A stretch of DNA of 64,000 nt from Meloidogyne chitwoodi (taxonomy: Eukaryota > Nematoda > Chromadorea > Rhabditida > Meloidogynidae): positions 1,302,001-1,366,000 of the forward strand of contig JACZZP010000002.1 in NCBI GenBank assembly GCA_015183035.1, read 5' to 3'. Under the pieces are notes generated by a model. The model did no database searches. It was not told the DNA's origin and worked only from the letters and a program-made list of their open reading frames with translations. Below are positions 51,263 to 63,372 of the stretch, piece after piece; the stretch's first letter is position 1, and each line of letters opens with the position of its first letter. The position numbers were made by a program, and so were the translations under genes.

Positions 51263-54200
51263 TCAAGCCAAATACTAAAAAATAATTTATAAAATTTAAA
51301 AAATATTAAACCTCGTAAGTGTCACGATCATTTTCACCACGTTTTAAATATTCCTTCTCAATTAACATATCAATGCACTTTTTCACTAAAGGCACCTAAA
51401 ATAAATTTAAATTCTATTATTAATTAATTAACTTCTAACCTTTGGTTGGAAACGTGCAGTTAATTGAATAAGTACTTCTCCAACCAATTGTTGATGTTTT
51501 AATGTTTTTCGCATCTTCATTATACGTACAATAGCAGCCTGAAGGGTTTTTAGGTTAAACAATAAACAAAAATTATTTTTTTAAACCTGAATAACAATTT
51601 TCCTATCTTCATCCACACCCTTTTGTACTTCTTCACTATCCTTTTTTTGTTCTTTTGATGATACCATTGCACGAATTAAATCAACTTTAAGTTTTTTGCT
51701 GAAATAAAATAAACAAATTAAAAATAAATTCTTTTTTTTCTTTTTACTTTGTAAATCCTGTATTTAATTGCAATTCTCTATTATCATTTTTATTTTGTTG
51801 TACATCATTTTCTTCAACACTTTGCTTTTTTATTGAAATAGAATCATCATTATTAACACTTAACAATAATCCAACTTTGAGCAAAGAATGCAATGCAGGA
51901 ACTAATTGATCTTTTTGTAATTTTAAAATTGTTTCAAATTCAGATTGTTTAAATATATTTTTCTCATTGAATAGCATTAATAAAGAAATTTGTTGAGTAT
52001 TACACTATTTAAAAAATTAAATATATGTAATTAAAAAATAAATACAATGAATGTATATTTATTTGCAAAAGTTCCAATTGTAGAAGTAACTTCACCACGA
52101 GACATTTGTAAAACCCAATTTAATTTTCGACCATTATATTTTACAGAATAATATTGTTTGAAATCTATTAAAAATAATCATTTTTTAAGTGCTTTTTTAC
52201 CTTCAATACAGCTTGTCAAAGGAGTTGGGATCTCAAATTCAATTGGATGAGAAAGTGGCCATGCATTAGACATAACAACAATAACAGAAAAGTCAACATC
52301 ACGCCTTGAAGACTGCTATAAATATTAAAATATTTAAATTTAGTTTAAAAAAAACCTTTCTGAAACTGTCTGAATTATCTCTACTCAATGCTACATCGGT
52401 CAAAAGACGTTCTAATTTATTGGTATATTCAAAACCGCACATATGTTTAAGTTTTGCAATCATTGAACTTAAATTACATCATTAAAGAAAATAACAATAA
52501 AAAAACCGTTCAGCTTCTTCACTAGCACTTGCTTCTGTCACAAGACGCTTGCAAAGCATTTTATGAAAGAATGCTTGAAACATATCTTTGTCCTCAATAT
52601 ATTTAAAAACGGTCATCTAAATAGTTGAAAAAATTTATTTATACAAAAAAAGAAAGATTAACTAACCACTTGTTCCAAATATTCATCCATTCTCTCATCT
52701 TCAACATTTTTAGCATTTTTGCGTAAAAATTGATCACAATAAAGAACCAAAAGTTGCGGGGATTTCGATGCAGTTTTTGCCAATCGTGTAATCTCATTTT
52801 CATTAACAAATCGAGTAAATGCTCTATCCATTGCTTCAACAAATCCATGGTCCAATCTAAATGAATTATTAGCCAATTTGTTATATACATCATAAAGCTG
52901 GAGAATTGTTGTTATATAATATTTTGGGTCCTATAAATTTATAAAAAATTGTTTTTTTTTTAATTTTCATACAGTCATAGCATTTTGAGCAATTTGCTCA
53001 ATTGCAGCACGACCCTCACGTGTAATAAAAGCTTCAAGTACTTGTTTCAACTTATCCAACGCACCTGAGACTCGATGACAAAGATCATACATACGACCTA
53101 AATGTTCAGATTGTCGTTGACTGAGAAGGGTTTCAAATTCATTGTGGAATCTGAGGAGATAAATAAAAAAAATAATAAAATTAATTTAAATACAATTCCA
53201 AATGATTGCAAATAAGAGCATCATCGCAGACTTTAAGTAATGAATCTAAAGTCGTGTAATCTAGATAAAGTTGACAACGATCCCGTTCCTCGTTGAGACG
53301 TTCACCAACCTTGATAATAATATTTAAAATATTGAATAATTTATAATAATATAGAACCTTTTTCATATATTCTGGAACGCTATAACTTTGAAGAAAAGTA
53401 GTAGATTCTGTTGTATAATAGTTGAGAGTTTCTTCTAAAAGACGTCTGACAAAATGCTCTCGATAAACTTGGTACTTTAAACTGGGTCTGGTTTGATGAG
53501 ATTGCACTGGTACTTGACCCATATTATGTCCTACCGGGTTAGAAGAGTTAACGCCATTTTCGTTAGATGGTCCAGACGATTCTCTTTCATTAATGCCCAA
53601 TTCAACTTAATTTTATCTTTTAAATAGGATTAAAAATTATAATAAAAAGGAATAAAGCCCAGTATGTAAACTCACTATATGATTCGACAACGCCCTTAAT
53701 AAGCTTCGTTTGAATCATTTCACCATTTCGATCTTGTTCAATAAGCGCTAAAGCTGCAGAAGTAACATTATGATGAAGATCAGAAAAAATAACTTGTTTC
53801 CATATATTAATTGCCATCTTAAAGTTAATAATTAAAGGAAAATGAAATAAAATTAATACATTATAAACTTCAAAAATTCCCATTTTGCCTTCATCAATCT
53901 CACGGCGAATCCAATGACGGTTAAGATATGAAAAAATTCCATTTACTACAGTTGATCCAAATCGATAATTTGTCCATGTTTGTGTATAAAATTGAAGCAG
54001 AGAATCACCATGTTGGTTAATAAGACTCTGAAAGGTTTCAGTAAAAAGAAATCAATAGTTCTACATAATGATTTTTAATGATTTACTTAGGTCAGCTGCC
54101 TTACAACTAGATAGATTGTTCTACGATAAAAAAATTAAAAATACCGAACGAAGTGACTGCGCATATTTAGTAATAAAGTTGTTAAGTTCATTATAAAGAT

Positions 54201-54465
54201 CTGAGCCAATAAAATTTGTTTGCATTTGACTGATTGGACCACTGCGCCTTATCGTCTCCGTTGGAATTTGTGAATTGCTACAGAAATTGAATACATGCCT
54301 GAAAATGAAATTATTAATTCATTAATTTTAAATAAAAAAATACGTATATAATTCCATATAACGCTGCGGTGGCATTCTTTCATCACCAGCATAAATACTT
54401 TCAAGGCCAGCTGCCAAATCCTTCCAAATTTCGGATTGGAGTTTTTTATCTTTAGCTGTCGACAT
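51263..54465 (-). CDS. CUL1: Cullin-1, scaffold of SCF ubiquitin ligases
   Basis: Starts [17 protein letters not shown] at 54465 and ends DTYEYLA. The N-terminal cullin repeats bind SKP1 ([41 protein letters not shown]). The cullin homology domain that binds RBX1 follows ([48 protein letters not shown]). The neddylation site is intact ([11 protein letters not shown]) within the winged-helix C-terminus ([30 protein letters not shown]). The last codons lie in a tiny exon read after a splice at about 51275. The C-terminal DTYxYLA favours CUL1 over other cullins. Confidence 0.95.
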
Positions 54466-55167
54466 TTTTTCACTTGACAATTAAAAAATATTGAAAACTA
54501 AATTTTTATATTAATAAAGGGGTACTTATTGAAGCATATTTTGCTTTTTGGGCATTGTTTATTTATCTTATCTTATAGCAAATATCCTTTATATTTTGTT
54601 TTTTAATACATAATATATACAAATGCTGTATCTATCAATAGTAATCAAATTAATTGGACAGTTCCACACCTATAGATCGAAAATGATATAAACAATCAAA
54701 TTTAAAATGTATTAAAAAACAAATAAGTTGCGGGAGAGAAACATGGAAAAGAAAATTTCATGGAAAATGGGAGATATAAAGAATTAATTTATCTTTTTGA
54801 GCAGGGGAGGTTTTAAACAACAAGGGGTTGCTGTAGGACAAAGCCTCAACCGTTTACTTATAACCTTTCACTGTAGTTCTCCCCCGTTGTTCCATAACTT
54901 TTTTAATTTTTTAAATATTTTAAACTATAAATTGGTTTTCAACCATATATTTAGGGCTTCGATTTATAGGGTTGATCTCAATTGTCTCTAAATAATAGAA
55001 CGCGACGATTTCTCTTTGGTTAGCCCGATTGATCGTGAGCTGACTAGTCGTTACCGTGTCTATAATACATATTATGAAAATTTACAATATTTATATACTG
55101 AATATTTCATCAATATGGTATTTAATTGCATTAATTTGTTTAATTTTAAGATTTTTAAAATAATAAT
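54466..55167. promoter_or_regulatory. Divergent upstream region of cullin-1 and kelch gene
   Basis: Both promoters should lie in this 702-base gap. I see only a weak imperfect inverted repeat near 54820-54900 and no gene. Confidence 0.45.
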
Positions 55168-56919
55168 ATGACTGATTCAATTTTATTAAACAAATTTGCA
55201 AGACTCTCCATTGGAGGAACACGTATTTTAATTTTTATTTTTACCTATATTTATATATCTAAGTTCCCATAGAACGAAGTGGCCAGCGAATTTATTCAGA
55301 CCATGATTTTATATATCTTATTGGAGGATATAACCCAAATCCAGCTCGCAATCTGTTACTTCTTATTTTAAATAAAATAATTATAAAACTTTTACTTTTT
55401 TAATATAAAAATTGTAAGTTTAAATTTAGTTCAGATGCTTGGCGCTTCAATCGTCTCACACATAAGTGGCAACAATGTGAATTAGCTGACCCAAATAATC
55501 CACTGCCTGATACTCTAGCTTCTTTTTCTTGTAAGTTGTTTTATTTTGTTTTATTTAATTTTTAAATCAATTTTTTAGTGGTTTCACGTGGTCAGCCCGA
55601 GGATTCTGGTTGTTCTTTTAATGAAGCATTCATATTTGGAGGTACCAAAGTGCCGTTTGGTGGAAATTCTACTACTAATCAACTTTATTGGCTTAAAATT
55701 GACCGTCTTGGGAAAATACATTTGCAGGTTTTTTAATTTTTATATGAGTATATGATTTATATTTTGTAGCTTCAATCTGTTCACGGACCGGAAACCCTTC
55801 CTAGGATTTATGGACAAGGAATGTGTCGATGCATTGAAAAGCATGCGAGAATGAAAACTCGTGAAGTACTTTATATTATTGGTGGAACTACTGGCCATGA
55901 GTTTACTTTTTTATTTTACAATTAGGGGTTTTATAAATCCTTATTTTGAAGATATACAATGGATGTTTTTCGCCTTCATCGCGATATTCATGCACCACTT
56001 ACTGAAAGCTGGGAATTAACTTTGCTTAGTGTAAATTTAAGAAAAATGTATTCCTCATTTAATCTTTAGGAAAGAAATGTTGATGAGATTGGTCGTTACC
56101 GATTAGAAGTGATTCCCTATCAAAATTTGTTAGTAACTTTTGGTGGCTCAATCTCCAATCAATTTATTTTCAAACTTGATGTTCTTACGGTTTTTAATCT
56201 TGAAATGAAACGATTTGAAAAAACTCAAACAAAACCCGATTCTATTTATGGATATCCAAAGGAACGAAGTTGTCATGCTCTTGTACACCGCGAAGATTTT
56301 GTTTATTTGATTGGAGGCTATGGCATAGAATCGGTGGGGTTTATAACATCATTTGTTTTTTTATTAAGATTATGATTCAGAACGTTTTTGCTTCGGTTTG
56401 GTGCTTTAATCTTCAAACTTTCGAATGGAAAAAATTAGAAGAGGAGGGCATCCGTTTGCCAGTACCTGTTTTTTTCCACGCGGCGACACTAACTCCAGTT
56501 AGATTTTTTCATTAAATTTTTATTTTCTTTATCAATGAATTTTTTTTTTAAAATATAGGATGGTTGTATTTTTGTGTTTGGTGGTGTTCATAGACAGAAT
56601 ACAGAGCAACATCATGAACGGCGAGTAAATGATCTTCAAAGGATGTGGCTGGAACCTCCTTCTCTTAAATATTTTGCGTCAATTAGTATTTTACATAATG
56701 CGCCTGATCGTCAGCTTTTACGTCTTACAAATGAATGTGTTAGGTGTAGTGATATGTCAGTTTCTTCATTTCATAAAAATAATTGATTATTAAAATATTT
56801 TAAAATTTTTCAATAGTTTTAAGATCCCCTCTCTTGAATTACATTGGCGTGATGATCAAACAGAATCAATAATCAATGATGATTTTCCAATACAGCCACC
56901 TGAATGTATTTTGTTATAA
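55168..56919 (+). CDS. KLHDC10: KLHDC10-like kelch-repeat protein
   Basis: Starts MTDSILLNKFARLSIG at 55168 and ends PPECILL. Kelch blades are visible as ERSGQRIYSDHDFIYLIGGY, DAWRFNRLTHKWQQ, FNEAFIFGGTKVPFGG, REVLYIIGGTTGHEYTMDVF, KERSCHALVHREDFVYLIGG, VWCFNLQTFEWKKLEE and HAATLTPDGCIFVFGGVH. Domain count and the GGYNP start fit KLHDC10, a substrate receptor for a CUL2 ligase in mammals. The role in nematodes is inferred. The gene ends 138 bases before RabGGTase alpha on the same strand. Confidence 0.8.
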
Positions 56920-57057
56920 ATTGTTAAAAAAATATGGCTCAATATTTTGATCTCATTTTTAAATAAATTTCTTTTTTTAATCAATTTGTTTAAGATTTAA
57001 TTTTCTTTAAATTTTTTTAAAAATTTGATTAAATTTTATATACGAAAGGTTTTTGTA

Positions 57058-59220
57058 ATGCATTTTGTTAAAAAAAGTCAAGTAAATGTAGATGAAAAAA
57101 ATCATTATGAAAAGAAGAGGGCGGCAAAATTGAAACGTTTTCTTCAAGTGCGGGACAGAATTTTTGAAAAACGAATAAATAGTTTTTATATTTTTTAATA
57201 TGAATGTGTTATTTTAAGGAGAATATGATGAAGAGATTATGGATTTAACGGCAGAACTTTTATGCAAACATGCAGATATATATACGTTTTGGAATGTGCG
57301 AAGGGAAGCAATTGAGCTGTTTTGTACGGTTTGTTGTTAGTGATTTGTATGGTTAAGAAATTTTTAGTTTAGAAATTTGATGGAGAATCAGATGAAGAGA
57401 ATGTTGAACGTAAAGCTAAATTACTTGATAAAGAAATGAAATTAACTGAGAAATGTTTAATCTCAAATCCAAAATCTTACTCTAGTTGGCATCATCGTTT
57501 CTTAGTTTTTAGTCAGCATCCTAAAATAAATTTTAACGAAGAATTATCTCTTTGTGATAATGCTTTATCACTTGATTGCCGAAACTTTCATTGTTGGGGT
57601 AAATAATTATTTTAAATAAATTCCATTTAAATTTAAAAGATCATCGACGTTCTGTTGCTAAATTGGCTAAGTTGAGTTATCTAGACGAATTAAGGTTAAT
57701 GTAAAAAATTTTTTAACTAAGATCTTATTTGTTATCATTTTATTCTTGATAAAAAATATATTAATTTTTAAGTTTCTCTAATCAATTAATTGGAAAGAAT
57801 CCAAGCAATTATTCTGCTTGGCATTATCGTGGTACTTTGTTGTCTAAACTAGAGGAAAATCGCCAGAAACTTGGTGACGGACGATTACTGACTGATGAAT
57901 GTTTAAAAGGAGAATTTGAGGTTTACTTCTTGCTAGCATTATGTTATCTATTATATACACAGAAAATTAATTTTAAATAAAAAACTAACAAGTTTTTTAT
58001 AGTTTAAAAATACTATATGTTTCTAGTTAATTAGTAACAATAGGTTAAGTTAAAAAATTATCATTTTTACTAAAATAGAAAAATTTTATTTTGTTAAAGA
58101 AAGTCCTTCATGTTTGTGGTGTGAATTCTGAAGATCAGACTGCTTGGACTTATTGTCGTTGGCTTGTGGAGTTAGCTACAAACGGATGTAGATATATTTT
58201 TTATAAAATATTAAAACAATTAGATTTTTAAGTGTCAATTTCACCACAAGTTGTTTCTGCAAGATTTTTGAATTCAACATCAGTTTTTGTTGTATTTTCT
58301 GAAGCAGTTAATAAACAAATGATTAAAAATATTTTTTATCAAATCAATGACTTTTCAACTGTTAAATTTGAGGCGGTTAGTTTTTTAAATTATATTTTTA
58401 ATTTTATTTTCTAGTTTTCTTCCTTTAAAACTTCTGATTATGTCGAAGAATTCAAATATTCACGTATTTGGTTACTTTCGAATGTTCATAGTCCATTAGA
58501 AATTTCTTTTCCAAATAAAGGAAAGGATAATATTGAAAAGAAACAAGTTGAGCTTGGAAAAGTTTATGTTAATGAACTTTATTTTCTAAAGGTTTATTAT
58601 TTAAATTTAAAAAAATGGGAAAATTTTAAGAACTTTATATCTGTTATCAAGTTAAGAGAATTGCCTCGGGAATGTTTAAATGATTTAGTAAAATTATGTA
58701 ATGATTTACTACCAGTTGAGGATAACCCGGTTAGTTTATATAAATTAGAAAAAAAGCAAATTATTTTTCTAGTGGGCACTTGCTGCTCTTACTCGAGTAA
58801 TGTTTTATTTGAATGGAGTTGGAGAACAATCATTTGAATTAGCTAAAGCTAATTGTGAAAAATTAAAGGTAAAAAATACATAAAATCCTTTAGGTAATTA
58901 TTCCTTTTTCTCAGAAAATCGATTCTCAACGATCTGAAATGTATGAAGAATTGATGGATAAATATAGTTTAATTAAAGTTTTGAACGAAGAATCTTTTCC
59001 TGGTGAGGAAAGATTGAAAAAATTATTTACTGGAAATGAAAAATTAATTTTAAAGGAAATTGGATTAAAAAAGTTATTTTTAATAATGAAAGTAAAATTT
59101 TATTTTTTAATATTTAGTTTGGATAATATTGCTCCTCTTTCAGCTTTTATTTCTGATTTAGACTTGGCAGACAATTATATTACTAAAACTAAATTAAATA
59201 TATCTAATAAGCAGAGCTAG
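57058..59220 (+). CDS. RABGGTA: Rab geranylgeranyl transferase alpha subunit
   Basis: Starts MHFVKKSQVNVDEKN at 57058. The alpha repeats of protein prenyltransferases are present: FWNVRREAIELF, SYSSWHHRFLVF, NFHCWDHRRSVAKL, NYSAWHYRGTLLSKL and TAWTYCRWLVEL. An Ig-like insert follows (LSISPQVVSARFLNSTSVFV), then leucine-rich repeats (LPRECLNDLVKLCNDLLP, SDLDLADNYI). This is the order of animal RabGGTase alpha, which prenylates Rab proteins with the beta subunit and REP. The stop at 59218-59220 is in frame. However, another frame stays open past it and encodes ASYVFENLTLQLYENSS, so the last exon join may be wrong. Likely co-transcribed with the kelch gene. Confidence 0.9.
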
Positions 59221-59440
59221 TTATGTATTTGAAAATTTAACTTTACAATTATATGAAAATTCTTCAGCAAAAGAAGAATCTGAACAAATTTTATCACTTA
59301 ATTTTATCTAATAAAATTTTCTTCCTATGATATAAATGTTTTGTAATTCATAAAAGATATCCTAATTTATTCAAACTTTTTAATTTTTTTATATGTAGAA
59401 GTGAAAAAATATTTTAATGTAAAAATAAATGTTTAAACAA

Positions 59441-61058
59441 TTAAACTAAAAAGGGCCATTTTAACAAAGATTTTTCACTTCTCATAGAACGTGTAGCATC
59501 TCTTTTAATTTGTTTTGCAAAATCATTAACATATTCACGCACTGCTGGATCTGTTGTTCCATCTTTTGCTATTTTAACTGCCCTTTCTGCATAGTCAATA
59601 GCCAATTCTTTTTCTCCAGTATGGAATAAAGCTTCAGCATAACAGCAATAGTAGGAAAGAATAATATTCCTATCAAATAATTTATATAATTATTGCGAAA
59701 ATGATTATTTTTACGATTTCACTAACTAAGATTCTAATTAAAAAATTTTTTTTTAAATGACTTACTCGTTTTCTGGTTGTGCCAATACTCTTCCAATTCC
59801 TATTTCTAAATAATCACGAGCAATTGTAAAACTAATAAATGAATTGATTTATTTTTAAAATAATAAATTACTGATTTTTGAGAACACATTTTCCAGAAAA
59901 TGTAACAATTATATTTAAGGCATGAGAAGAATTAATACCATAAATTTTGTATGAAATCTAAAAATAATAAATATAAAAAAATTAAATTATAACCTTTAAT
60001 GCTTCATTTATATATTCTTTTGCTTCATCAATTCTTTCTGGATAAAAATCAACCTTTTTATAGTAAAAAAATGTAAAAAAAATATATACTAAAAAATAAA
60101 CCAAAAAGAGTGCATATTCATGAAAACACATTCCAAGTAGAGCAAACTATTTTTAATAAATACAAGTATATAATGCTAAAAAAATAATATACCGGTTCAG
60201 TAAAATCAAGGCCAATTTGATCCATAGGAGTCTTCAAAATAAATTTAAAAAATTCAAAAAAAAAGAAAACCTTTAATTCCACATGTGCTCCATGTGATAT
60301 ATAAAATTTTCCTAATGCTTTATCTGATTCCTCAATTTGTTTTTTTAAACAATGTTTATAACCAATATCCGCAGAAATTATATCTCCTTTTTTAGCAAAA
60401 ATATCTGTCAATTTTAAGGAAATTGCAATGAATTCTGGAGAAGATTCTGTTTTTTGATGAATAGCTATTAATCTAAATAACTTTATTTTAAATTTAAATA
60501 ATTAAAAAACAACCTGTGAATAACTAAACGAAATAAATTTTCAGCATTTTCAAAATTATTAGATTCATAATAAGTATTTGCTAATTCATCATATAATCTA
60601 GTAATATATTTTTGATTACCTAATTCCTGTGCTAATTTTAATGCTTCATTTAATTCCTTTTAAAAAATAAATTATTTAAAAATATTAAAATAAATACCTC
60701 AATAGCATTTTTATATCGTTGATATTTTCTATGTAACATTGCCCATTTAACTTTATCTTTTAGTGGATCATCATCTAATTTTTTCCAATCTTCCCATCCA
60801 AAAATACCAAAAAAAGTAAATGCAAGCATTTCTTTCCAAAATTTATATTTTTTATATTTTTGTTCATCAAAATATTTTCCATATTTTAAAGAATTATTTT
60901 GACAAAAAATATTTACCGAATTTAAAGCAAAATTTGGATTTTTTCTAAAATTATTTTAGAATAAATTTAAAAAAAATTTTTTACCTTTTAATAATTGAAA
61001 GACGATTATATAAATAAATATTTAATGGAAAATTTAAAAAAACACGATTTGTTAACAT
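59441..61058 (-). CDS. TTC19: TTC19-like mitochondrial TPR protein
   Basis: Starts MLTNRVFLNFPLNIYLYNRL at 61058, an acid-free Arg-containing N-terminus typical of mitochondrial import. TPR-type helices follow: YKNAIEELNEALKLAQELGN, YDELANTYYESNNFENAE, EFIAISLKLTDIFAKKGD, YINEALKISYKIYG and AIDYAERAVKIAKDG. TTC19 has the same pattern of paired helices and helps turn over Rieske fragments of respiratory complex III in the inner membrane. The match is by pattern and layout, and one middle exon (TPMDQIGLDFTEP) is uncertain. Ends LLKWPFLV. Confidence 0.75.
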
Positions 61059-61683
61059 ATCTAAACAATATTTGGGAATACCAAGGTTTATAGGCCTAAT
61101 TATTATTATTATTTTTTACCTCTTCTTTTGCTTTGGGCAAGTAAAAAGGATAAAATTTTTGGATCTATTGAGTTGGTTTTCGAACAAACTTAGATCTATT
61201 CGTTGAAATTCACTCTAATGCGAGGAAATTATTTTGTTCGAATGGTGTTTTGCCTTGGCACAAACAATGAAATATTTAATGTAAATTTCACGAATAGAAC
61301 CAAGTTTGTTCGAAGACCAACCGGCTATAGACCAAACAAATGGAGAATAAAACACTCTTAATAGATCCAATTTTGTGTGAGGAGTTTTATGACGTAAACG
61401 CTGATAGTTCAAATGTAATTTTAATTTTTGGCACCGCGTTTCACTATTGTATCCCAGTGAAAGTTGAATAAAAATAATCTTTTTTGATGAGTTACTTTCC
61501 TAAAGCAAAAGAGGAAAAAAATAATGCCAAAAAACCTTGGTATTTTCCAATATTTTTAAAAAATTTAAAAAAAATAAAAAGAAATATTAAAAAAATTTTT
61601 TTATATCTAAAAAATTTCAAAATAAGTTAATTAAAATTTAATTAAAGAAAATAATTAAAAAAAAAAATTTTTAATATTTTATT
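61059..61683. other. Intergenic with an inverted-repeat insertion
   Basis: It lies between TTC19 and ISCA2, both minus strand. Much of it is the inverted repeat at 61159-61370; no gene is seen. Confidence 0.5.
61159..61370. mobile_element. Imperfect inverted-repeat element
   Basis: The arms are TTGGATCTATTGAG and TTGGATCTATTAAGAG at the outer ends (second as reverse complement), then TTCGAACAAACTTAG/TTCGAACAAACTTGG and CTATTCGT. The right end shares 21 of 24 bases with a phrase inside the element at 62108-62738. No clear target duplication. Confidence 0.6.
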
Positions 61684-62860
61684 TCAACTAAACATTTCTT
61701 TTGGACTAAAACTAGAACCACACGAACATCCATTTGTTGCCTTTGGATTTTCCTAAAAAATTAATAAAATTAGTTTTTAAAAATATTTTTTAATACCGTT
61801 ATTCTAAAAGCTGCTCTAATTAAATCTTCTACATAATCCAATTTTGACCCACGAATAAATTCAAGCGAAATCTTAAAAAAAAAATAAAATAATTAGCATA
61901 ATAATATTTTTACTTTATCTATAATAATATTAGTTCCATTAGAAAGTTTAATTATTTCATCTTCTTTTTCATTTAATTCTTTATCTAAAATCATTTTATA
62001 TTCGAAACCAGAACATCCTCCTGAATCCACACTAATACGTAAATTTTCTCCTGGTGATGCAACATTTCCTAACTTAAAAAATATTTTATAAAAATTAGAA
62101 AAAAATTGGCCCTATATCGAAGGAATGCCGGCATCCAATTTTTTCTATATTCTTAAAAAATGGGTAATTATTTTATTTTTCTCTCTATTTTTGATTTTTG
62201 TCTTGAGGCTATAGACGCGAAATGATTAATTTTTTATATATTTTTTTTATTTAATTTTTCTGTGATAGCTCATTCGAAAGAGCTCTTCGTGACCTATCGA
62301 AAAGACCAAAATCGTCTTGATTGAATGATTTTAAACAAAAGTTATAAGGATCGAAGTTTGCTGGAAACACGCCAAACTTGGACCTATTGGGAGTGTTTTA
62401 TGACTTCTTCATTTGGGAGCCCATCTCTCGTTGGCTTTTGATACGTGCGTTAATCTACGGCGCAATATTGAACAAGCACATCTTTAACTGATTCATATAT
62501 GTTGGAAGCACTTTTTCGCCAAAATTCACGAGCTAGAGGGGAATCTATTTCAACAGCATTTTTTAAAAAATTAAAAGAAAAATATTGACTTTAATTTACT
62601 ATTTTTTGCATAAAAATTAATCATTTCGCGTCTATAGCCTCAAGACAAAAATCAAAAATAGAGAGAAAAATAAAATAATTACCCATTTTTTAAGAATATA
62701 GAAAAAATTGGATGCCGGCATTCCTTCGATATAGAGCCAAAAAATTTACTTGATTAACTGCCCTTTCTGTAACAATCAATATACTGTCTTTTGAAGATGA
62801 AGACAAAGGAAAATAAAAATTTAATAAATTTACTTGATTTTTAATTAATGCCCTCAACAT
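61684..62860 (-). CDS. ISCA2: ISCA2-type iron-sulfur cluster assembly protein
   Basis: Starts MLRALIKNQVNLLNFYF at 62860, a mitochondrial-type presequence. The A-type scaffold fold follows: ILIVTERAVNQ, LRISVDSGGCSGFEYKMILD with the first conserved cysteine, GTNIIIDK, SLEFIRGSKLDYVEDL, and the CxC pair in ATNGCSCGSSFS. It ends PKEMFS. The GCSCGSSFS tail favours ISCA2 over ISCA1. The protein acts with ISCA1 and IBA57 to make [4Fe-4S] clusters in the matrix. The first intron is about 680 bases because of an inserted MITE; the others are short. Confidence 0.92.
62108..62738. mobile_element. Long-armed MITE with 8-bp TSD in ISCA2 intron
   Basis: Inverted arms of about 125 bases lie at about 62108-62233 and 62615-62738 and appear identical except for one base near the ends (GGCCCTATATCGAAGG versus GGCTCTATATCGAAGG). 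AAAAAATT flanks both sides (62100-62107 and 62739-62746), though the low complexity weakens this evidence. The 380-base centre has no open frame of note. The near-identity of the arms points to recent insertion. Confidence 0.88.
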
Positions 62861-63278
62861 TAAAACTTTTCAAAAAATCATAATTTTCAATTGCGGTACT
62901 CAGTTGGCCCTTTCGAATTAAGTGATGACAGTTGTAAGAGAAAGAAATAATGTTGCAATAACGAAATAAAAAGCACGGACATTTCGCCAACAAATCTTTT
63001 GAATGCTAAATAATAGAAAAAGAAATATAAATATCTAACTAATTTGCTAATTTTAAAATTAAATACTGAAAAGCATATTTTTTATATAGGATGGCCATAT
63101 ATTAAATTTGTTTGTAACCAAAGTATGTCTTAGTACAAACATTAAGTCATTATTGACAATCTGTAAATTGGCAATTTGTTCTTCTATAATATTTTCAGAG
63201 TGCATGCGTGCAGACAAGTAATAACCAAAAATGAAATAGCAAGGACAATCATAGAATAAAAAATAGCATAAGGAGATC
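62861..63278. other. Upstream of ISCA2, no gene seen
   Basis: About 420 bases before the ISCA2 start (minus strand). I see no coding frame and no clear repeat. Confidence 0.4.
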
Positions 63279-63372
63279 TTATTCTTCTAACAAAAAAGTG
63301 GAAAGACGGCCATCAAAATTCTCTTCATTGTCAAGGGGTAGGATTGATTCCTCAATTCTTTCTTTGCTTTCT
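63279..63372 (-). CDS. Possible terminal exon of an unseen minus-strand gene
   Basis: After an acceptor-like atatttaag, a 94-base segment reads ESKERIEESILPLDNE, then ENFDGRLSTFLLEE and a stop. Its charged, mixed composition differs from random AT-rich DNA here. No upstream exon could be placed with confidence, so this is only a candidate. No family is recognised. Confidence 0.3.

Noticed and set aside
61215..61412. Minus-strand open frame of 65 codons
   Set aside because: It lies inside the inverted-repeat element at 61159-61370 and lacks family resemblance.
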